64,000 nt of DNA from Micromonospora radicis (GCF_003583405.1 NZ_QXEC01000016.1:86377-150376), one strand, 5' to 3'. Shown: positions 49,187-59,677, counted from the first letter of the stretch. The notes: generated by a model from the letters alone, not told the origin. Numbers and translations: made by a program.

Positions 49187-49740
49187 CACTGCCCCGCGGA
49201 TTCAAGGCCGCCGCCGAGCGGCGCGCGCTCGAGCTGCGAGCCCAACTCGGCCTTACCCCCACCGACCCGCTCGACATGGCGGCTGTTGCTGAGCACCTTG
49301 AGATGAAGATCGTCAGCGCCGCCGCCCTTGTGGACGTCGCGAGACTCGAGGAACTCGAGCGCCTCCAAGCATTCGCGTTCTCCGCCGTCACCTTCGAGAT
49401 CAAGGGACGTCCGTTCATCGTCACGAACCCACTACGGCCCCCAGCGCGCATCGTCAGCGACCTCGCACACGAAATGTCTCACATCCTGCTCGAACATGAT
49501 TTGTCCGAAGTCAGTGAGTTCGACGGGGTCCCGTTCCGGACCTGCCGCCCGGACGAAGAGGAGCAAGCAACTGCCTTGGGCGGAACATTGCTGCTCCCGC
49601 GCCCCCTCCTGATTCGGGCCGCTGCGAAAGGAATGGGCCCCGACGAGATCGCCAGCCGGTTCGCAGTCAGCATCGAGATGGCCCGATTCCGCTACAACAC
49701 AACAGGGGTTGGCAAACAAGTCCGGGCCAGCCGACGCTGA
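49183..49740 (+). CDS. ImmA/IrrE family metallo-endopeptidase
   Basis: A 185-residue zincin of the COG2856 type. The active site is LAHEMSHILLEHD with two zinc His and the catalytic Glu, plus a second acidic region EEEQATALGGTLLLPRPLLI typical of the family. Known relatives cleave the adjacent XRE repressor to derepress prophage or defence genes. It is translated from a GTG overlapping the regulator stop. Confidence 0.92.
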   Translation: MTLPRGFKAAAERRALELRAQLGLTPTDPLDMAAVAEHLEMKIVSAAALVDVARLEELERLQAFAFSAVTFEIKGRPFIVTNPLRPPARIVSDLAHEMSHILLEHDLSEVSEFDGVPFRTCRPDEEEQATALGGTLLLPRPLLIRAAAKGMGPDEIASRFAVSIEMARFRYNTTGVGKQVRASRR

Positions 49741-50099
49741 CGGGCCAGCGCCCTGCAGCTAACCCGGCCGAGAGGCGAAGCTTGTCTACTCGGGCAGGCT
49801 CCAGAGCGGATTCCGGCTCGTATCGTGACGTCTCGCAGCGGCCCCGGTTGCTCCGGCGCGCCGATGCCCGGCGAGGTCATACGCACCACGATCCTCGCCG
49901 GCCGCACGAGTGGTGGTCCAGTACGCGAGGCAAGACGCCAGGCTGCCACTGCGAGGAGGACGTGTACCGCCAGCCCTATCGACGGCGTTGGCCTGTATGA
50001 GTGTCGCCAGGCCGGGACGCACTAGCAGTGCTGGCCGGCGGATGTTCCCCGCTTGACTGCTGCTCCTCGGCCGGGTTGCTCCGCGTTTGGGGATGTTCA
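49741..50099. other. noncoding region before the DUF3800 gene
   Basis: About 360 bp without a credible gene or recognised RNA. The right end holds the ribosome site of the DUF3800 gene. Confidence 0.4.
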
Positions 50100-51350
50100 A
50101 TGATGCGCCGAAGCCCGAGAATGGCCTGCGTGGCAGTTCCGCCCGGCGCGGCAGATGCGACCGGCCCCGATGGCAGCCCTTCCGTCCATACGGTCTCCGT
50201 CCCTGGCACGCGAGGTTGCCTCTCTGATGCTGACTACGTCAAGTACTCCCGCAGCGCTCCAACGACGGACGGCGGGTCGGACGGCCGGTGGATCGCCGCA
50301 GACGAGTCTGGCTGGGATGGCGAGGCCCTTTTTCAGCCCACCGAGCCGTACATGACCATCGGTTCGGTCGCCATCGACGACGGCGACGCCGACACGGTGC
50401 TGGCCCTGCTACGCCGCGACGCCGGGATCGAGCAGGCCGCTGAGCTCAAGTTCGGCCACTTCGCCCGGGTCCGTAACCAGCGACGACTTGAGGTGCTCGC
50501 CGGAGCGCTGCGACCCGGCGGCATGCTTGCCAGCAGGGCGAGCATCTTCATGATCGACAAGCGGTTCTTCGTCACAGCCAAGATCATTGACCTGCTGCTT
50601 GAGGAGTATGCGCACGAGAACGGGGTGGACCTGCACGCGGACGACCAGGCTCGGCGGTATGCACAGAAGCTGATCGAAGAGGGCCCGCGGGCGCTTGGGG
50701 CCCCCATGTTCGACGAAGTGATCAGAATGTTCGTCCGCTTCGCCGGCATCCGCAACCGAGGACAGGCGTTGGTCGAGGTAGCCGAGTTGTTCCGGGTACT
50801 CGATGCCGCCGAACGCCGATCGCATCGCCGAGCGATCACGGACATCCTGGGCATGCTGCTACGGTGCCGCGCCCAGGCTGATGAACTGCAGAAGACGATG
50901 CTTGAACCGGACTTCCTTCTGGCCATGGAACCGTTGATCCCGACGATGCCCGCCGTGCTCAACGAGTGGTCACGGCAAATCGGGCCGGCCAGCCTACTCA
51001 TGGACGCCCACAAGGTTCTGACCGACGACCGCATCGACATCTTGTGGAAGGCCATGACGGCGGGTCACCCAGACTTCCGATACCTCTGGACTGGCGTCAG
51101 GCCACGAGGGCTGGCACGGGGTGACTCATCGAATCATCCGTCGATCCAACTCGCCGACCTCGTAGCAGGGGCGGGCCGTGCCGTGGCGCACTTTCACGAA
51201 GGCTTGACCACCTCCACGGCAGAAGTCGGCGCCGCACTCGCAACCAGCGTCGCCCCGCTCATCACACCGCACAGCCTGATCGCGCACGACGAGCCCGCCC
51301 GCTTCTCCCGGCCAAAAGAGTCGAGGGGCCACCCGCCTACAGGCTCGTAG
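50100..51350 (+). CDS. DUF3800 domain protein
   Basis: A 416-residue protein with a DUF3800 (RNase H-fold-like) domain: ADESGWDGEALFQPTEPYMT at the start, ELKFGHFARVRNQRRLEVLA, and the closing SIQLADLVAGAGRAVAHF. Acidic residues in DESG and LADL fit the predicted metal site. The first 90 residues are atypical. ATG 50100 is chosen because TTGGGGA precedes it; ATG 50121 or GTG 50130 would also work. DUF3800 genes are common in defence and mobile regions, role unknown. Confidence 0.78.
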   Translation: MMRRSPRMACVAVPPGAADATGPDGSPSVHTVSVPGTRGCLSDADYVKYSRSAPTTDGGSDGRWIAADESGWDGEALFQPTEPYMTIGSVAIDDGDADTVLALLRRDAGIEQAAELKFGHFARVRNQRRLEVLAGALRPGGMLASRASIFMIDKRFFVTAKIIDLLLEEYAHENGVDLHADDQARRYAQKLIEEGPRALGAPMFDEVIRMFVRFAGIRNRGQALVEVAELFRVLDAAERRSHRRAITDILGMLLRCRAQADELQKTMLEPDFLLAMEPLIPTMPAVLNEWSRQIGPASLLMDAHKVLTDDRIDILWKAMTAGHPDFRYLWTGVRPRGLARGDSSNHPSIQLADLVAGAGRAVAHFHEGLTTSTAEVGAALATSVAPLITPHSLIAHDEPARFSRPKESRGHPPTGS

Positions 51351-51537
51351 TTCGCAGGCACCCCGATCTTGTTCGGTGTGAAGGCGGGTTCAACCTTGGC
51401 CCCTTCGTTCGGGGGGTTCCGAAACCACGGGTCAGTTTCAGGCGGAGCCGACAGTTCGGTTCGTTCTTCGGACCGTGCTGCTTATATATGGCCGTGTCCA
51501 GCTCCATCGAGTACGCGGTGCCCCTTACTGTCGGGTG

Positions 51538-53073
51538 GTGCAGCGATGGGATTCGCTCAATGAGCGGCAGCTCGACCTGCTTCGCCGGATCAACGGCGGT
51601 GATGACCTCAGCGGCCCGGACGGCGTTGTGTACCGCCGGTCGGCGCGTGCGCTGCAGGACCGGAACTTGGTGACGGTGACACGCAAGGCAGGGGTGTGGA
51701 GGGCGTGCTCGACCGATGCCGGTCGCTTCTACCTTGAGCATGGTCACCATCCCGATCATCCCGACCACCGTGCTTCCCTCCCGCGGTCCGACGAGGCGCC
51801 GGCACCCGGCGGCATCGCCGGCGGCGCTTCGTCGGCGGACCTGCTGCGATCGGCTCGCGTACTGCTCGACCGCCTACAGCACGAGGGCGGCATGGTCCGT
51901 ATCGAGAGTCCCGACAGTGGAACGCGTGCCCGGTACCGGCGGATCATTCACGCGTTCAAGCAGCAGGGACTTGTGCCAGCGGGTCACCATCTGCGCCACA
52001 CTGGCCGTGACGCCGGCGACATCGTCATCCGCCTGTACACCGACGCCGGCCCGGACGAGACCGACTGGAACCGGATCCGGCTCAACACCCGACGTGTCAC
52101 CACCGACGCGCATCTGGCGTTCAGCGCCCTCGAAGCCGATCCGACCAACCTCGCCGTCAGCCCGGACGTGCTGCCCCGGGCGTTGCTGCTGATCCGGCAA
52201 CTCGCCGGTGAGGCGGCCCGACGTGGGCACCGGCTCGGGGTCAACACCAAGGCGAAACACCCGCGGATGTTCCTCCAGTCCGGGCAGGTCCGACGCACAG
52301 TCACCCTGACCGAGGAACGCGACCAGGTCCCGCACGAACCCACCGCCGAGGAACTGAAGATGCTGCGCCTGCGGCCGTGGATGAAACCCCCGAATTTCGA
52401 CGTCGTCGACTCCGGCAGGCTCCGCTTGGAGATCACCCGGGCCGGCCACGACAACCGGGACACCTGGACCGACACCCCACGCGTACGTCTGGAACAGCGC
52501 GTCGCGCAGATCATCCAAGGGTTCGAGGCTGGCGTCACCGCCGACGAACAGCAACGGCAGGCAGCCGAAGCCGCGCGGGAGAAGGCCACGGCCGAGCACC
52601 GGCGGCGGCAGGAGGAAGCCGCGGCCGAGCGCAGACGGCAGGAGGAGGCCACCCTCGCCCAATGGCACGCCGCGATGGCCGACGCCCGCGTCCAGGCCGC
52701 GGACAAGATCCGCGCGGAAACCTTCCGCAACGCCTACCAGGCGTGGACCACCGCAGCCGGCATCCGCGCGTTCTGCACCGCCCTTGAACAAGCGGCCGAG
52801 GGGCGGACCCGCGCCGGTGGGTACCTCGCCAGCTGGGTCGCGTGGGGCAGGGCCGCCGCCGACCGGATCGACCCCACCCGCAATCCCCGCGTGCTAGCTG
52901 ACATCAACTACAACCCCGAACCCGGACCCGACGACCTGCGCCCGTTCCTCGGTGACTGGAGCCCCCACGGGCCACGCAAGGAGCACCGCCCTGATCACAA
53001 CCGGCAGGCCCACGCCGGCATTCACCGACAGGCTGAATCGTGGCACCACGGGCTGCTCGACCACGGCGCCTGA
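51538..53073 (+). CDS. conserved actinobacterial protein with winged-helix-like N-terminus and coiled coil, unknown
   Basis: A 511-residue protein. Residues 1 to about 60 resemble a winged helix (QRWDSLNERQLDLLRRINGG, then RDLVTVTRK-like wing and GRFYLEHGHHPDHP). The middle is alpha/beta, with no motif I recognise. A charged coiled coil (EAAREKATAEHRRRQEEAAA) follows, then a helical C-terminus ending in a His-rich stretch. Conserved in actinomycetes as far as I can recall, without assigned function. The GTG 51538 is chosen from conservation; GTG 51535 and upstream starts exist. Confidence 0.6.
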   Translation: MQRWDSLNERQLDLLRRINGGDDLSGPDGVVYRRSARALQDRNLVTVTRKAGVWRACSTDAGRFYLEHGHHPDHPDHRASLPRSDEAPAPGGIAGGASSADLLRSARVLLDRLQHEGGMVRIESPDSGTRARYRRIIHAFKQQGLVPAGHHLRHTGRDAGDIVIRLYTDAGPDETDWNRIRLNTRRVTTDAHLAFSALEADPTNLAVSPDVLPRALLLIRQLAGEAARRGHRLGVNTKAKHPRMFLQSGQVRRTVTLTEERDQVPHEPTAEELKMLRLRPWMKPPNFDVVDSGRLRLEITRAGHDNRDTWTDTPRVRLEQRVAQIIQGFEAGVTADEQQRQAAEAAREKATAEHRRRQEEAAAERRRQEEATLAQWHAAMADARVQAADKIRAETFRNAYQAWTTAAGIRAFCTALEQAAEGRTRAGGYLASWVAWGRAAADRIDPTRNPRVLADINYNPEPGPDDLRPFLGDWSPHGPRKEHRPDHNRQAHAGIHRQAESWHHGLLDHGA

Positions 53074-53213
53074 CGTGCGTCCACCCCTCAACCGCCACCA
53101 CACTCCGGCCGGATGCGCACGAGCCCGCGGCGGGACCTGCCGCCATCGCGGCGCGAACCGCCAGCACGACCCGGTACCACGCAACAAGCGACGCTCACCC
53201 GAAGGACAGCTGG

Positions 53214-54143
53214 ATGAGAATCGACCCCTCCCGCTTCACCGTCGGCGCCGAATGGGCGTACCGACAGTCGGACCACGCACCGTCCGAACGCGTCCGCATC
53301 CTGGCCGTCGAGCCGAAGAAGACCAGCGCCCGCCTCGAGATCAGATTCCTCGACGACACCGACGAACGCGTGGAGAAGGTCCCCGGATCGCGGCTGCGGG
53401 TGCCGTGGAACGAGGTCGGGACCTTCGATGCGCTGATGGCGAACTGGCAACGCATCGACGACCTGAGCCTCGATCACACAGAGGAAGCCTGCATCGAGGA
53501 GATCTTCGGCCTCCTGATCAGCGAAGACGTAGCCGAACTGCTCTGGTCCCCGGTGTCATGCGCCACCGACATCCACGACAGGGCCCGGCTGAGCGAGATC
53601 ATCGACGGCCCGGTCGACGACATCCTCGCCTCGGCTGAATGGTTCGACCACGACGGCCGGACCATCCTGTCACCGGCCGGCACCCTCCACCTGGTCGAGG
53701 CCGCGTGCCATGCCCATCCGACCCAGGTCCTCGACCTTGTCATCGAGCAGGAAGCCCAGTCCCGCCGCAAATGCAAGTTCGGCGATGAGCACCGCGTCGG
53801 CCGCGACAGCCGGTCGACGACACCGGAATGGGAGTACGACTGGTACCGCCGCCACGACCGACCCCGTCACGAACTACTACGCCAGTGGTGCGGCCACCGA
53901 GCAGTCACCCACCACGAACGGTTCCTCGCCGCCGAAGCCGAAACCCACCGCCTCGACATCCTGATAACCGACCTCATCAAGGCCCTTGACAACCTCGGCG
54001 AACACGAACAGGCCGCCCGCTTCGCCGAGGAACACGAACGCGACCGCATCACACCCCACACGATGCGCCCCGTCGTCGAACGCCCCCTACACCCCTCCGA
54101 GATACCCGTACGCGAGATCAAGGTCAGACGCCGCTGGTGGTAA
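53214..54143 (+). CDS. unknown protein downstream of the coiled-coil protein
   Basis: A 309-residue protein with no family recognised. Residues 1 to 60 look like a beta-rich DNA- or RNA-binding-type small barrel (TVGAEWAYRQSDHAPSERVR, KTSARLEIRFLDDTDERVEK). The rest is helical and acidic (EEACIEEIFGLLISEDVAEL), and the C-terminus is basic (VREIKVRRRWW). ATG 53214 follows AAGGACAGC. It follows the coiled-coil gene by 140 bp in the same direction and ends convergent to the large ATPase. Confidence 0.62.
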   Translation: MRIDPSRFTVGAEWAYRQSDHAPSERVRILAVEPKKTSARLEIRFLDDTDERVEKVPGSRLRVPWNEVGTFDALMANWQRIDDLSLDHTEEACIEEIFGLLISEDVAELLWSPVSCATDIHDRARLSEIIDGPVDDILASAEWFDHDGRTILSPAGTLHLVEAACHAHPTQVLDLVIEQEAQSRRKCKFGDEHRVGRDSRSTTPEWEYDWYRRHDRPRHELLRQWCGHRAVTHHERFLAAEAETHRLDILITDLIKALDNLGEHEQAARFAEEHERDRITPHTMRPVVERPLHPSEIPVREIKVRRRWW

Positions 54144-54316
54144 ACACCCCCGCGCGGCATGGACCGCGATGTTGTCCCCGCGTTGAGCGGGCAGCGACGG
54201 TGGCCGCCCTCCGATCTGGATAAGCGGGCGTTGGCGTGGCCCGCAAGCCGACCTACGAACCCTGTAACGTCTATTTCGCCACTCCAGCTTGGTGACCACC
54301 GCTGCCGTACCGGCGG

Positions 54317-57300
54317 TCACAACCAGCGGTACTCCAGACGCAGACCCTGGCCGACGAAGCGATACCGGCCGCGGCTCGCCGGGTCGAACGGGTTCGGGAG
54401 CATACGGATTTGGCGGTTCTCATCCATGACGTTGGTGATCACTAGGAGCCGCCACCGCCGGTTCCGGGCGTTCTCCTGCGCCGCGATGACCTGAGTCTCG
54501 CCCAGCTCGAGTCGACCGCCCTCGGCGAGGGTGGTCTTGACCTCGTAGTACCAGGTGCCGCGCCGGCCGGGGACTTCAAAGTCCCAGCCCAGGCTGTCGT
54601 CACCGGTGCCGGGGTAGACCCGCTCACGGTATCCCGACACCCAGCATTCCGGGCTGAAGTCGGCACCGTACTGCCGCTCCAGCCATCGATAAGCGAACCA
54701 CTCGCCAGCGAAACCCACCCCCAGCTTTTGCAGGCTTGACAGCTCGGACGCGAACCCACCGCCGCCGAAGCCGCCACCCGCGATCCGGCCGCCGGGGCCG
54801 GACCGGGCGTCGGTTTCCTTGAGGCCGGTGAACCTGCGTGGAGTGGCCAGGAACGCGGGTGTTCGGTCCAGCGAATTGTCGAGAGCCGCGCGCAGCGAGG
54901 TGAAGCCGTCGTCCAGGTCGAATGGTTTGTCGTCGATGTTCACGGTCCGCCGCTGCCGTTCCCGTTCGGCGCGTTGCTGCCGCTCCTCGGCTTTCTGGCG
55001 GTCGAGATCGTCGGGGGTGAGACCAAGCGCGTCAAGGTCATCGGTCGCGGGCATGTCCGTCGGCCAGACGCCGAGCGTTTGCAGCCAGCGGAGCACGTCC
55101 GGAAGCGTCAGCATGGCGAAGTCGAGCGCGCCGGCCGAGTCGAGCGTTGCGCGCAGCGCCGGGCCTGCCGACGCCTCGTCTGTCCACGGCGCGGGGACCG
55201 GGCGGCTGTGCCGTTCGAGCCAGGCGCGCACGAGCTTGGCCAGCCTGCCGGCGGCGGTGTCGACCAACTCGGCGTTGGCCTTGGCGCAGTCGCTGCGGCG
55301 CGGCAGAGGGGGGCCGCTTTCCGGCGGCTGTTCGCCCAGCCGCGCCGTGAGTTCCTCCTCGACGCGCGCCGCCATGAGATCGGTCGAGAGGACGTCGACG
55401 GTGGTGCCCCACTCCGGGTCCGGGGCGAGCAGCTCAACCCGCCGGAGTTGGGGCCAGTCCGGCTGGGGGTCGCCGGCCGCGAAGCGGTCCCACCGGTGCC
55501 AGCGCAGCCGGTCAAGCAGGGAGTCGCGATGGTGGCGTACGTAGTCGGCGAAGTCCTCGGAGTGCTGCGCGCCGTAGTCGATGAGCGGATAGCGCCCGCC
55601 CATGCCGGACAGGGTGGCGTTGAGTTCGCGTACCGGTATCTTCAGCTGCTGCTGGAGCGCCGCGAGCGTCGGAGCGTCGAGCGCGGCGGCAAACAGCTCA
55701 TCCGGCTCGTGGTCGAGTCGGTAGGCCAGCGCAGTAAGCAGGTCTCGGGCCTCCTGCTCGCTTTCCACCGCCGGTGAGTCGGGGTCGAACGGCGCAGCCG
55801 ACTCGGCGTCCAGGTAATGCGCGACGACGGGATAGAGCCTATGTAGTAAGGGTCGCAGGGAAGACTGGATTCGCCGCGCCATCGTCCGGACGTCCTCGGC
55901 CGTGACGTCGCATATCTCGGCCACGTCGTCGTCGGCGAGCTGGGCGACGGGGACGCCGACCCGCCGGGTCCGCTCTGCGGCCCACCGGAAGGTGCGGGCG
56001 TAGTCCCGCCGGCCGATGAGGTATGCCAGCGGCTCCGCCATCGCCTCCAGCATGTCCCAGTCCAGCTCCGTCTCCGCGCCCTCGACGATCAGGGAAGGAT
56101 GCGCGGCGTGCGGCATCGGCAGCACCCCGTGCAGCCGGTCCGGAAGCCGCCGGGTTTCCTCGCCGAGACGTACCTCGACCGTGCCAGCGAAGGCGACCCG
56201 CACCCGCCGCAACGCGTCGAGCGTGTCGTCGAACGCCCGCTGGCCGAGGCGGCTGAACTGGTTGCGTTGGTGTTCGAGCAGCGTCGCCACGAACAGCGGC
56301 AGCCACGGCAGGATGCCGACGATCGGTCGGGCGCTGGCGACGGCTGGCGGGCCGAACTCGTGTCCGTCCAGCAGCACGACCGGCGTGACGCCGCTGGCAC
56401 GTGAAACCCCCTCGCCGAGGCGGCGACGCAAGATGGCGGTGACCGTCTCGGGATGCGCGTCTACTTCGAGGACCCGCCACCCGAAGTCGGCCATCAGTCG
56501 GAGCAGGCTCTGCTCGTCGTCCCGCGACGCGACTACCACGTCGGGCGGCTCCTGGTCGCCACTGGCCGGCTCGAGCGGCAGGGCTGTCGACGAGCCGCCG
56601 ACGTCGACAACGAGGTAGCCCCGGGTGTCCGGCGGGAACGGCTCCACCTCGGTGCCGCGGGCGGTGCAGGCCGCCCACGCCGCCCGGTACGTGTTATGGA
56701 ACTGTGCCGCGTGCATCTCGGTAACCGCGCCGGCGTGAAAGAGCGCGCCCAGGTGGCGCACCAAACGCGGGGCATCGGCGTCCCGGCCCCACACGCCCAG
56801 ACCCAGCTCGGTCAGCCGCCGCAGCGCCACCGGGTCGTCGTCGAGCAGATCCCGCATCGGCTTTGCGAGCAGCGTCGCGAACCGCGGCGGCACGTCGTCA
56901 CTGCGAACCGGAAACGTCCAGCACTCGGCCGGCGTCGCGAAAGCCCCGCCGCTCTGGCCGGGTCGTTGCGTCGGCAACCAGGCCACCGTACGCAGGAACG
57001 CGCCGAGCGGCGTGCATCGCCGTTGCGGGTTTTTGTCGCCGGGCCGGTCGCGTTCCCAGACGGTCGCAAAGGCGTCGGCCGACCAGGCGCCCTTGAGCCC
57101 GCGCAGGATCTGCCGTGCCAGGTGCGAGCGCACCCGGTCGGTCAGCCGTTCCCAGTCGGCTTGTCCCGGCATCCACCAGAGCGGGCTTTTCACCACGTAG
57201 GGGGTGGACGGATACCACGCAGCGGACGTCGTCGGCAGGACCTTCGCCCACTGGTTGCGGACCGGATCGGGCAGCCCGGGCACGGCCGAAAGCCGATCGC

Positions 57301-59653
57301 GGGTCAGGTTGCTGCCGTAGATCCCGCGACCGTCGGATACAGACTTGAGCGGCACCACCTCGCCAACGCCGATGCGCCGCAGGAAGGCAACCCAGTCGGC
57401 AACATGGTCGCCGGCTCGCATGACCTGCGCCGGAGGTGCCAGCAACCGGCCTGCGAGCGCGTACAGCTCGGCCGACCGGTCCTCTGGAGTGGCCGCGATC
57501 GCGGACAACTCCTTGCCGGTGGTACCCGGCCAGTCGGACGAGAACAGACAGTCCCCGGCGGTCATCCAAACGCCGTTCGCGGTCGGCAGTCGCAGGCCCA
57601 AAGCTGCCAAGTCGGTCTTGATGCGGGCACCGCTGCGGCTCAGGTTGAAGACGAACGTCAGCGCGTCCCGGGCGACCCGCTGCGCGCGGCTGTCGGCGAG
57701 CACGGCACGGATGTGTTCGAGGATGCCCCGCGTCTCGAAGCCGCGCACAAGCCGGTTGTCCTGCAGGAACTTGCGCGCCGGGGTCTGTTGCCGGTTGACG
57801 TGCCAGGTCAGATCGCCGTGCAAATAGAACAGCCGGCTGGACAGGCTTGCCGGCAGCGACAGGTCGGCGCCGGGGTCGACGTCGTCCTCGTCGGCGATCC
57901 GCTGGGTCGTCGGCGGGAAGAACGGCGCGGCCTCCCGGCTCGCGGATGTCTCGCCGGCCCGCCGGCCGGCACACGGCGCGAGCTCATCCGAGTCGGTCAG
58001 CAGAATGCGCCGCGCCCGCAACGCCTCGGGCGCCTTCTCGAAGAGACGCGCGACGTCCGCGTAGGCCCGGTCCCAGTCGCTGATCGGGCGGCGGTCGCGC
58101 TGCATCACCGCCATCATCTGCTCGACCCAGCCGGCCAGACGCTCCGGCTCCGGCGTCACGTCAAGTCCGAGCCGCGACAGCAGGCTCCTCAGCCGCGCCT
58201 GCCGGCGCATCGGCAATTCCCGCAGGAACTCGGCGCCGCTGGCTGCTGTCGCAAACGCTGCGGTCAGCATGCCTGTGTCGGGTACGGGCCAGCGCCATGC
58301 CGCAGCTGGTGTGAGCCAGCGGCCGGCCGCCTGCGCGGGCAACAGCGGGCGTTCACCCAGCGGTCGGCCCTGCTCCTCCGCGCGAGAGGTGAGCAGCCCC
58401 AGACGGTCGTCGTCCCAGCACAAAAGATCGAGCACAGTTGCAGGGGCGGCGTCGTCCGGCCAGCCGGTGAGCGCCTCGGCCGCGTCGAGGCAGAGTCCCG
58501 CCGCCGAGGTGAGCAGCAGCCGGTTCAGCGGGTTCGCCTCGTCGATGTCCGTGCGGGACAGGTCGGTGAAGAACGGCGCGTTGAGGTGCCCCGCGAACGG
58601 CGACGGCGCCTTACGACCCATCGGCAGGAAGGTGTAACACCGGCCGAAGTGCGCGTCCGCAGCCCCGTACGGCACCGCGACCGAGACTTCGACCGCCGCC
58701 GTCGACTCGGCATACCTGAGGTCGAGCTGACGCCGGTCGATCGCCTCCTGCACCGCACGCCGGTAGGCGGCCGGATCGACCCGCCGAGACAGCACCAGAT
58801 AAGTGCCGTCCTCGTCCAGCGTCACAAGGTCGCAGGCGAAGTCATCGGCCGCCACCGGCGCGCTGCTGCGTAGCCGGGTCAGCACCCGCTCTTCGCTGGC
58901 GGAACCGTCCTCTCTCCGGACAGTGACCCGTTCCAGCCGCTTCAGGAACAGCATGAGCGGCACCTCTGACGCTTCGAGCTCGTCGAGGCGCTCGGCCACC
59001 GCATCGACGGCGCCCTCGTCGAGCGGCAGCCGCACCACGGTGGCATAGCCGTCGGCCCAGAGCGCCGCCACCCGAGCGGGTGTTCCCTCGGCCGGCAACG
59101 TGATGCTGTAGAGCGAAACCTCGTCGATGATCTGCCGAGTGAGCACCGGATCTGCGCCGACCAGCCCTGGCACGTCGTCCTCGGTAGCAAACCGGAAGCA
59201 AAACCCCGGATCTCCGCTGTCCAGCGTGCTGTAGACCTCCGGAGTCGCGCATATCTGAAGCACGCTCTTGAAGCCGACCCCCTTGTTGCCGATGCCCTCG
59301 CCGATCGGCTTGTCGCTCAGCCCGAGTGAGCGGATCCGCCGGGCGTTGCTGGCGGTGAACCCGCGCCCAGTGTTGGCGACGTAGAGAGTGCCGTGTGTGC
59401 CCTCGCCGCGCGCCAGCACCACCGCGATGCGCCCGCTGCCGGCGTCCGGCGGCTGCGCGTCGTACCCGTTCTGGATCAGCTCGAACAGGAAACGGCCGCC
59501 GTACTCCCGCATCGTCTGGCCGATCATGCTCTTCTGGCTGCGCGCGAAGTCCTGATCCTCCCGGGTCATCAGCTGGGCCCGGACGAGGCGCTCGGCCCCG
59601 TCACGCAGCTGCGCGTCGGCCTCGGCACGTGAAGCCGGCTCGGTACCATTCAT
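54317..59653 (-). CDS. sacsin-like HATPase - DUF3883 protein (1778 residues)
   Basis: A very large cytoplasmic protein. The N-terminus is an HSP90/sacsin-like GHKL ATPase: N-box FELIQNGYDAQ (E58, N62, D65), NTGRGF (94-99) and GNKGVGFKS (121-130). The C-terminus (from about 1640) is a DUF3883 nuclease-like domain with GWDFEV and YYEVKTT, a PD-(D/E)xK-type core. The 1400 residues between have no recognised domain. ATP-driven clamping coupled to a terminal nuclease or DNA-binding domain suggests defence. Its partner is the 220-residue gene 24 bp upstream. Confidence 0.82.
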   Translation of the reverse strand: MNGTEPASRAEADAQLRDGAERLVRAQLMTREDQDFARSQKSMIGQTMREYGGRFLFELIQNGYDAQPPDAGSGRIAVVLARGEGTHGTLYVANTGRGFTASNARRIRSLGLSDKPIGEGIGNKGVGFKSVLQICATPEVYSTLDSGDPGFCFRFATEDDVPGLVGADPVLTRQIIDEVSLYSITLPAEGTPARVAALWADGYATVVRLPLDEGAVDAVAERLDELEASEVPLMLFLKRLERVTVRREDGSASEERVLTRLRSSAPVAADDFACDLVTLDEDGTYLVLSRRVDPAAYRRAVQEAIDRRQLDLRYAESTAAVEVSVAVPYGAADAHFGRCYTFLPMGRKAPSPFAGHLNAPFFTDLSRTDIDEANPLNRLLLTSAAGLCLDAAEALTGWPDDAAPATVLDLLCWDDDRLGLLTSRAEEQGRPLGERPLLPAQAAGRWLTPAAAWRWPVPDTGMLTAAFATAASGAEFLRELPMRRQARLRSLLSRLGLDVTPEPERLAGWVEQMMAVMQRDRRPISDWDRAYADVARLFEKAPEALRARRILLTDSDELAPCAGRRAGETSASREAAPFFPPTTQRIADEDDVDPGADLSLPASLSSRLFYLHGDLTWHVNRQQTPARKFLQDNRLVRGFETRGILEHIRAVLADSRAQRVARDALTFVFNLSRSGARIKTDLAALGLRLPTANGVWMTAGDCLFSSDWPGTTGKELSAIAATPEDRSAELYALAGRLLAPPAQVMRAGDHVADWVAFLRRIGVGEVVPLKSVSDGRGIYGSNLTRDRLSAVPGLPDPVRNQWAKVLPTTSAAWYPSTPYVVKSPLWWMPGQADWERLTDRVRSHLARQILRGLKGAWSADAFATVWERDRPGDKNPQRRCTPLGAFLRTVAWLPTQRPGQSGGAFATPAECWTFPVRSDDVPPRFATLLAKPMRDLLDDDPVALRRLTELGLGVWGRDADAPRLVRHLGALFHAGAVTEMHAAQFHNTYRAAWAACTARGTEVEPFPPDTRGYLVVDVGGSSTALPLEPASGDQEPPDVVVASRDDEQSLLRLMADFGWRVLEVDAHPETVTAILRRRLGEGVSRASGVTPVVLLDGHEFGPPAVASARPIVGILPWLPLFVATLLEHQRNQFSRLGQRAFDDTLDALRRVRVAFAGTVEVRLGEETRRLPDRLHGVLPMPHAAHPSLIVEGAETELDWDMLEAMAEPLAYLIGRRDYARTFRWAAERTRRVGVPVAQLADDDVAEICDVTAEDVRTMARRIQSSLRPLLHRLYPVVAHYLDAESAAPFDPDSPAVESEQEARDLLTALAYRLDHEPDELFAAALDAPTLAALQQQLKIPVRELNATLSGMGGRYPLIDYGAQHSEDFADYVRHHRDSLLDRLRWHRWDRFAAGDPQPDWPQLRRVELLAPDPEWGTTVDVLSTDLMAARVEEELTARLGEQPPESGPPLPRRSDCAKANAELVDTAAGRLAKLVRAWLERHSRPVPAPWTDEASAGPALRATLDSAGALDFAMLTLPDVLRWLQTLGVWPTDMPATDDLDALGLTPDDLDRQKAEERQQRAERERQRRTVNIDDKPFDLDDGFTSLRAALDNSLDRTPAFLATPRRFTGLKETDARSGPGGRIAGGGFGGGGFASELSSLQKLGVGFAGEWFAYRWLERQYGADFSPECWVSGYRERVYPGTGDDSLGWDFEVPGRRGTWYYEVKTTLAEGGRLELGETQVIAAQENARNRRWRLLVITNVMDENRQIRMLPNPFDPASRGRYRFVGQGLRLEYRWL

Positions 59654-59677
59654 CTGCTCGGTCTCCCCGGGGTGGAA

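Noticed and set aside
56453..58873. 806-residue plus-strand frame inside the sacsin-like gene
   Set aside because: Low-complexity Arg/Gly/Gln composition and no domain; the minus strand carries complete ATPase and DUF3883 motifs.
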